Shown here one piece after another: positions 57,540 to 64,000 of a DNA stretch of 64,000 bases. Origin of the DNA: Hemileia vastatrix (Eukaryota > Basidiomycota > Pucciniomycetes > Pucciniales > Zaghouaniaceae). The DNA is taken from positions 35,895,183 to 35,959,182 of the forward strand of contig JASXTE010000002.1 in NCBI GenBank assembly GCA_030280995.1, in the 5' to 3' direction. The notes under the pieces are model-generated. The model saw only the letters and a program-made list of their open reading frames with translations, ran no database searches and was not told where the DNA came from. The translations under genes and the position numbers were made by a program. The first letter of the stretch is position 1, and each line of letters opens with the position of its first letter.

Positions 57540-59970
57540 TTAATTTATTGAAAGGCTATGTTTAGCAAAAAAAGGTGATACTGGCTGAATGGAGCTCCAG
57601 TGATTAAGAAAATCTGCAGAAATAGCCCTAGCAATTCCCGGAGGACTTGGGGTATCAAATTTTAAAGGAAATGGATCACACTTGCCTATAAAAGGTTTTA
57701 TTAATGTTAAAATATAGTTATTTAAATTTTTCCAAATTATTTCTTCCATCAAATGATTTTTTTTTTCATGTAAATTAAGAAACTTAACTTCTGATATTAC
57801 CTCCAAGCAATCAGCTGCTGAAGCCAATCTATGATCTTGAGAGCTCAGAAATAAACCACGGACACCATCAATTATATAGAATGTGAAAGATTGATATCGG
57901 TGGTGGGAGTATTCAGAATTTATTTTGTTTAGTGCAGCCTTTTGTTTCTCTCTCATTATAGTCAGTTCAGTATTTTCGTTTTTCTCACTTGATTGTTGAG
58001 CTTCACTAGTCTTGCCACTTGATATTGTTGCAGCACAATATTTTGATTTAAGAATGATAATTGACATAATTATATCAATGATAATATTGCTGATTTGAAG
58101 AAGAGTTGACATTGATATATCACGGGTTTGAAGTGCAGTGGGACCAACTTCTAAGCCATCAGAAATCGGACTCTTCAGATTTGAAAGGTGAGCTAGAAGC
58201 TGAAGACCACGTTCAATTGGACAATCTGAGTTAATGTTTTGATGTGATGGAAGCTGGCTGAATTCATGTGCGGTCAGATAAAGTGAAGATGATATAAGAG
58301 ATACCCATGAAGAACGGCAGTGGTCACTTGGGATCATTAATCTCATGAGCATTCGGATAAGATTGGATTCAAAGTGATCCGTTTTCTTTGTTGAGGAAAG
58401 AATTTCAGTATTTAAACCATCAGGATCACATAAATCTTCCATTTTTTTGAAATCAATATTATTGAGTACCCATAGCTGTGAGCTATCAATCTCTAAAAAA
58501 ATATTTGCTACAAAAGGAAAAAAAAAATAAGTAAAAGAACAAAAGTCAAGACTAAAAATTATGGTAACTTACATAACTCAGTAAGTTTTGAAAGCCAATC
58601 TTCTCCACAAGATTTTTCCCAATGAAAAGTAAACATTGGAATATTTGACATGGGTTCTTGGGAATAAGTAGAAGAGCGTAATTCGAGGAGAGTAACAATT
58701 TCCAACCACGACCTGAGGACCTTTGCCGTGCTGATTCTACCTTTATAAAAATTATGAATTTTACAGAATTCCTCCTGCAAACCAGATTCTTTTAGAACTG
58801 AGGGTGAATAAGTTAGAGGTTTTTTCGATATCTTGATTGGAGTTGATTTCATTGGTAGAGAAGCTTTCAGAATGGTCAAAGTAGGTAATTTAGGAGGTGA
58901 TGTGTATTGCTTCTTAGAAATGAAGGAAATTGGTGATGAGCTGTTTGAATCATCATCTTTATCAAACATATCAACATGTCTTGAAGAAGATTTTAAACTT
59001 TGCTTTTTTTGATGAACAAGCATAGCTTCATATTCTGATAGTTGATCATCGCTATTTTCATTGCTCTTTTCATCATCTTCATCAGGGAGAGGGCGTTTAT
59101 GGATGGAACAATCTACAGCAGGTGAGTTTCTGGTACAAAATATCAAAAGAAAGATAAAAAGTACAATATGTAAGCAATAAAAGAGATATATGATTGAATT
59201 TTAAAGATAAAAGAATAACAATAAAAAAAAAGGAAACAAGAATATACTCATTATCAAAACCTTTGCTTTTTTTTTGAGATTTATTATTTGATACATCAGA
59301 AAATTCATTAGCAGAAGCCGGTTTAATACGTGGAACAAAAGAGGAGCCTTGGGATAATCTCTTTTTCTTGGAGCGGATAACAGGTGTTTCAAGATTTTCC
59401 TTAGAAGTTGAAGCATGAGTTGAAGCTGATGGTTCATCTGTCTCATCATCATCCCTAATGACAATGACTTCATCAGGAGGAATCATACCCTCCTCATAAG
59501 CTACAAATATATATGAAGAAAAAAAAATATTAATAATCTTATCTACTAATTTAAAAGGAGACAAAAAAGGTGATGAACATACATTTTTCAAGGCTTTTCA
59601 CATATTGGAGTAATTCATTACAAGGGTTAGATAAATATGAAGGAGAAGGATTATTGTTAAGGATCTTGACAAGCTCTTCTGTTTTATCTCTAGCCAATTC
59701 AAGTAAATTGCGATACTGAACTCTTGTTATTTCCTGCCTCTCTTTGCTAAGTACAGGAGGGTTAGGTGCCATGCCATGTGGCAGACATGGTGCAAGCTCA
59801 AAAGCTTAAAAGCGAGTATCAATCAGAGAGTGGGATGAAACACATTTGGGTGCTGGAAAATTAAATTTTTGAAAAAAAAAGATATAGAACATAAGTGAAA
59901 TATATAAATTAAGAGAGAGGAACATGATATACATACAAAGTGGAGGTGTAGGATTTTGTATACTAGACAT
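57540..59970 (-). CDS. Spliced gene of unknown function, convergent with the dioxygenase
   Basis: Four exons are secure: 59772-59583, 59500-59248, 59129-58573 and 58507-57540, introns 82, 118 and 65 bp with GTATGT, GTATAT and GTAAGT donors; lengths sum to 1968 nt (655 residues). An extra first exon 59970-59937 (ATG, donor GTATGT) joined to an acceptor at 59805/59806 keeps frame and gives 677 residues. Residues about 1-70 are helical; 70-300 are acidic, Ser-rich and disordered with basic nuclear-localisation-like patches (R-S-K-K-K-R, K-K-S-K); the C-terminal about 350 are Leu-rich, helical, with no signal peptide. No family is recognised. Proximity suggests it works with the Tet-like protein, for example as a DNA-binding partner, but that is inference. 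Confidence 0.75.
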
Positions 59971-60994
59971 ATTGATTAATGAATATTAAAAAAAAGTATT
60001 CGATATCAAAAAATTATGATGTAATATGATGAATAATTATAAGAAACTCTATTCTAGAAAATTGAAGTTGATATTTTAATAGGATAAAAAATTGAATAAG
60101 ATTAAAATTAAAGTGAGGATGAAAGAAACAGAAAACATAAAGAGGGGGATTTTATATTATTTGAGCTTTTTTTAACATGTATTATTCATAGTGGGGTAAA
60201 CTGAGTAACATGCTAAATCACAATCTGTTTATATTGAAGCGAAATTTGATGTAGCTAACAGAAAATACTAGTAATTCTTTGGGGACTTTTAGTGTGAAAA
60301 ACAAATAATAACAAATTTATATCCCATATTCAAATTGCCACGGGTAAATACAAAATTTTTTAAATTAGAATTTACTCCTAAACAATGGAGATACACTTAA
60401 TTAGTATATTATATGAAAAAAAAGGATAATCCTTTATGAATATTTGTTAAATTTAATTTCAGATGACAATGCGAGATTCACATATATACTGATATGCCTC
60501 ATCAAACAAGAAATGAATTATAAATATAAAATTGGTAACAATAGAATTTAAGATAAGAATTTGTTTTTTAAGTGACAGGAGGAGTGTCAGGCTAGGGTGT
60601 GGGCACCGTGACCAAACCTTTGATAAACTTGGATACAACTAAGGGAAAAAAAAAATTGAATAGTTTTATTTTGCAATATATCTTAGTCTGCACAAGATAT
60701 TGCATTGTTGTCCCTAACTATACCAAAATTGTTACTTTTCAAAAGTTATAGGACTACTAAGTTGATAAAATATTATTATGAATCACCCAATGAAATACCT
60801 TAAGCAACATTCAAAATTATTAAAATATTAATATTCAATTTGAGATTTGGATTAGCTAATTTTTCACAACTTACCACAGTTTTGATTAATATAATAAAAC
60901 TTGAAAAAAATTGTTGAGATAACCTAGAAATGGGTGCAAGAAAATGATGAAACATATGACTTGAAACTTAACTCATACACTATTGATAAACTTC
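59971..60994. other. Upstream region of the unknown gene
   Basis: Promoter-side DNA of the minus-strand gene, AT-rich. GTGTCAGGCTAGGGTGTGGGC at 60575-60605 is a less AT-rich island whose first bases resemble the TGTCAGCC LTR start, but no LTR follows. Confidence 0.4.
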
Positions 60995-62945
60995 ATGGAT
61001 CCTGATTAATTTCTATCGAAATTAATTTTGAGACTAGCATATTGAATTTTAGCTATGACCAAGTACTGTAAGTGCCATGGTTTGTATTCAATATATTGGT
61101 GTTGAAATTAATTTTGATAGGAATCAACAAGTATCAGATGGCACCATGCATGAAACACTGACAGAAACCATCAAATTTATGAGGCAATGAACCTCATAAT
61201 TTCGATCGAAATTAATATAGACCCCTGCATATTGAATACAAGCCATTTCACATGGACTACACAGACATAGATAAAATTCAACATGCATGGCTTAATATTA
61301 ATTTTGATCGAAATTAACCAAGGCATTAAAACATCAATTTTTATATGGTGTACTTGATCAAACCAGTTTATCTAACTTCTTAGCTTACCTATACTTATAG
61401 GAATTTTATGCATAGTCCATGTCCATATTAATTTCAATCGAAATTAATGTTGACTAATACATAATGAATACATGCTATGCCACTTACACTTTCCAGGCAT
61501 AGCTACCATTAAATATGCCAGTATCAAAAATTAATTTCGATCGAAATTAATGAGCATGATAATCATGAATTTCTGGAGTCAACTGCTTATTTTTATGCAT
61601 GGTGCCTTGCCAACATTAATTTCGATCGAAATTACTTTTGATACTGGCATATTGCATGTATATATGCCTGGAAAGTGTAAGTGGCATAGTGTGTATTCAT
61701 TATGTATTGGTCAACATTAATTTTGATCGAATTTAATGTTGACATTTGAATATTGAACCCAAGCCAGAAAACAACCCAGAAGATTCTTCATAAAACTTCC
61801 CATTAATTTCGATCGAAATTAAGGCTGACCATATACATATTGAATGGTAGTTATATCTGGTCTGAGTAAGTGGAGATTACTTATATTCAATATGTATTGG
61901 TCAACATTAATTTTGATCAAAATTAATGAGCATTTTGATCATGAACTTTTTCAGTCAGTTAGTTGTTTCAATGCATAATGGCATTCCAACATTAATTTTG
62001 ATCAAAATTAATGTTGAAATGATATAATGCTTTTTTGCATGACATGTAAAGGACGGCAAGTATTTTTAAGTATTGAAATTTACTATACATGTTGAGGGTA
62101 AATATAAAATTTACATATCCATATTAATTTCTATAAAAATTAATGTTGACCAATACATAATAAATAGTAAATATGCCTGGCTAGTGTAAGTGGCATAGCT
62201 TTTTTTCAATCTGCACTTGGCAACATTAATTTCGACCGAAATTAAGGTTCATGATTATCATCAATTTATTCAGTCAGTTGCTTACTGTTATGCATGGTAA
62301 CATGTCAACATTAATTTTAATAAAAATTGAATTTGACATGCTACCAAGCATTTTTATGTAAGATGAAAAGTAGGGCACTCTATTGTTAAGTAAACACATT
62401 ACAATGCATATTGAGCATGTAAATATCATTTACACATTAATATTAATTTCAATCAAAATTAATGTTGACCAATAAACATTGAACACAAGCTTTACAACTT
62501 ACACACACCAGATATAACTACCATTCAATATGTATATGGTGCTCACTAATTTCGATTGAAATTAATGAGCAGTTTTATGAAGAATTTTTTGGGTCGTTTG
62601 CTGGTTTGGGTTCAATATGAAAATGTCAATATTAAATTCTATTGAAATTAATGTTGACCAATACGTAATGAATACACACTATGCCACTTACACTTTCCAG
62701 GAATAGACACCATGCAATATGCCAGTATCAAAAGTAATTTCGATCGAAATTAATGTTGGCAAGGCACCATGCATAAAAATAAGCAGTTGACTCCAGAAAT
62801 TCATGATTATCATGCTCATTAATTTCGATCGAAATTAATTTTTGATACTGGCATATTTAATGGTAGCAATGCCTGGCAAGTATAAGTGGCATAGCGTGTA
62901 TTCACTATGTATTGGTCAACATTAAATTCGATTGAAATTAATATG
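60995..62945. repeat. Dispersed array of about twenty TTCGATCGAA palindromes
   Basis: Copies of TTAATTTCGATCGAAATTAA recur every 80-130 bp. Intact cores TTCGATCGAA start at 61201, 61536, 61621, 61808, 62739 and 62824. Variants include TTTGATCGAA (61303, 61722), TTCAATCGAA (61433), TTCGATTGAA (62551, 62927), TTTGATCAAA (61912, 61997), TTCAATCAAA (62448) and TTCGACCGAA (62231). The spacers are themselves repeated in both orientations: 61516-61680 is inverted at about 62705-62866. No open frame. Confidence 0.9.
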
Positions 62946-63015
62946 GATACATAAATGTGACATAAAGAGGTATGGACCATCAATTTGTTGAAAATACATT
63001 TTTATATCTCATACA

Positions 63016-63846
63016 CACCACGCAATATGGGGGGCGGACTTGCTAGCAAGTCCGCAACCTTGAACCCTAATTCATATCTTTTTGAGCACACATTGAGGAA
63101 GTGATGAAACCATCATGAAGAAGTATTGAATTTACTTTGAACACAAATGGGGCTACAAGGGCTGGAAAGGCTGGAGAGAGGGGTGAGGAAGGGTGTATGG
63201 GGTAGCGAAAAGGTTGGGAAAGAGTTGGAAGAGAAGATTAAGGGTTCCGAGGCATTTTAAATGAAGAAAAGGGTCTGGGAGAGGTTGAGAGGGGTGAAAT
63301 GGGGATCAAAAGAGGATGGCATACAATGGGGCTGGGAGGATAGCGAAAGGCATGGGAAGGGAAGACAAGCATGTGTTGATAGAATTGAAAGGGATGGAGA
63401 TTGGTGCAAACAGAGTGTGAAAATAGGAGGATGAACTCTGTTCTTCGGGCGAAGAACAGAGTTCACTTCCATAAAATATTAGCTGAAACAAAACAGAGTG
63501 TGAAAATAGGAGGATGAACTCTGTTCTTCGGGCGAAGAACAGAGTTCACTTCCATAAAATAGTAGCTGAAACATAGTTTTCAATTCTGTAAAAACAGTTG
63601 TAGGTAATAGAAAAAGTCACTGATCTTCAAAAAATACTTTGCATTGAGTAGACTCATGGAATGATTTTTTCTGGCTTCCATTCAGTTATCCTCACACTTT
63701 CACTATGTTTTCAATATAGATCCATTGTTATTTGTGTGATACTTCAAGTGAAAGTTCAGTATTACTTCAGTCTGAGTTCCATCTGATTTCCATCTGACTT
63801 CAAGTTGCGGACTTGCTAGCAAGTCCTCCCCCTATATTGCGTGGTG
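63016..63846. mobile_element. 831-bp CACCAC TIR element, copy 2
   Basis: Near-identical to 50814-51644, same length, flanked by ACA (63013-63015, 63847-63849). The palindromes around TTCGGGCGAA lie at 63432-63465 and 63515-63548. Only a handful of single-base differences from copy 1 are visible (e.g. GAAGAGAAG for GAAGGGAAG), so both are recent. It lies just beyond the TTCGATCGAA array. Confidence 0.92.
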
Positions 63847-63849
63847 ACA

Positions 63850-64000
63850 TTATTTGTTTTTCTTAAATAAAATGTTACTCTCTCTCATATCACTTTATAA
63901 CATTTACCAAGCTGCTTTGAAAAAAAACAGAATACATAAAATTCAATATAAGATAGCTATATTACACAGAAGATCACCGTTATACCTAAGTTATGATGAT
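63850..64000. other. Right edge of the window
   Basis: AT-rich sequence with no recognisable feature. Confidence 0.5.

Noticed and set aside
60570..60610. GTGTCAGGCTAGGG as an LTR or TIR boundary
   Set aside because: Resembles TGTCAGCC of the LTRs, but no second copy, target duplication or polypurine tract is present.
60995..62945. CRISPR-like look of regularly spaced palindromic repeats
   Set aside because: Spacing is irregular (80-130 bp), spacers are themselves repeated and inverted, copies decay at CpGs, no cas genes, and the DNA is eukaryotic.

Overview
The window is AT-rich, repeat-dominated nuclear DNA from a fungus, most likely a basidiomycete of the rust (Pucciniales) type. The evidence is chromodomain-bearing Ty3/gypsy elements, short GT-AG introns (56-118 bp), a Tet/JBP-like 2OG-Fe(II) dioxygenase of the kind expanded in rusts and other basidiomycetes, and almost no unique coding DNA. 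The species assignment is inference. There are no bacterial genes, rRNA or convincing tRNA genes.

Layout. 1-3413: degenerate sequence with fragments of a Cys-rich, Pro-rich reading frame. 3419-11445: Ty3/gypsy element D (minus strand, TSD CCCAT), near-identical 1136-bp LTRs, reverse transcriptase deleted; it splits a small Zn2Cys6-like reading frame (3356-3418 plus 11451-11979). 13429-46387: an old Ty3/gypsy element A (minus strand) cut into pieces by later insertions: integrase at 13.4-15.27 kb, RT/RNase H at 32.6-34.1 kb, pol N-terminal region at 44.8-46.39 kb. Element B (plus strand, 15273-32615, TSD ATCTT) sits inside A, and element C (minus strand, 19598-28179, TSD CTTAC) sits inside B. 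B, C and D belong to one chromovirus family, with LTRs beginning TGTCAGCC, a shared primer-binding motif and a shared overlapping reading frame inside gag.

A second class of mobile DNA has terminal inverted repeats starting CACCAC, a TTGCTAGCAA palindrome about 27 bp inside each end, and 3-bp target duplications. Members are a 10.6-kb element (34148-44755, TSD AGT) made mostly of about 608-bp satellite units, two 831-bp copies (50814-51644, TSD TAA; 63016-63846, TSD ACA), and an unmatched left end at 46388. Their internal arrays, and a third array at 61.0-62.94 kb, are built on different palindromes that share the core TTCG-NN-CGAA. In both long arrays the variant copies differ mainly by transitions at the CpGs, as expected if 5-methylcytosine deaminates there.

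The right third holds the only apparently functional genes: a three-exon Tet-like dioxygenase (54829-56740, plus, with one A-homopolymer frame problem) and a convergent multi-exon gene of unknown function (59970-57540, minus). They lie between a dense cluster of thirteen different DNA hairpins (53101-53784) and the TTCGATCGAA array, and may lie inside the element that opens at 46388. The best candidate for an undescribed system is therefore a CACTA-like transposon group that carries CpG-containing palindrome arrays together with a 5-methylcytosine oxygenase and a partner protein. The sequence features are visible; the functional link is inference.
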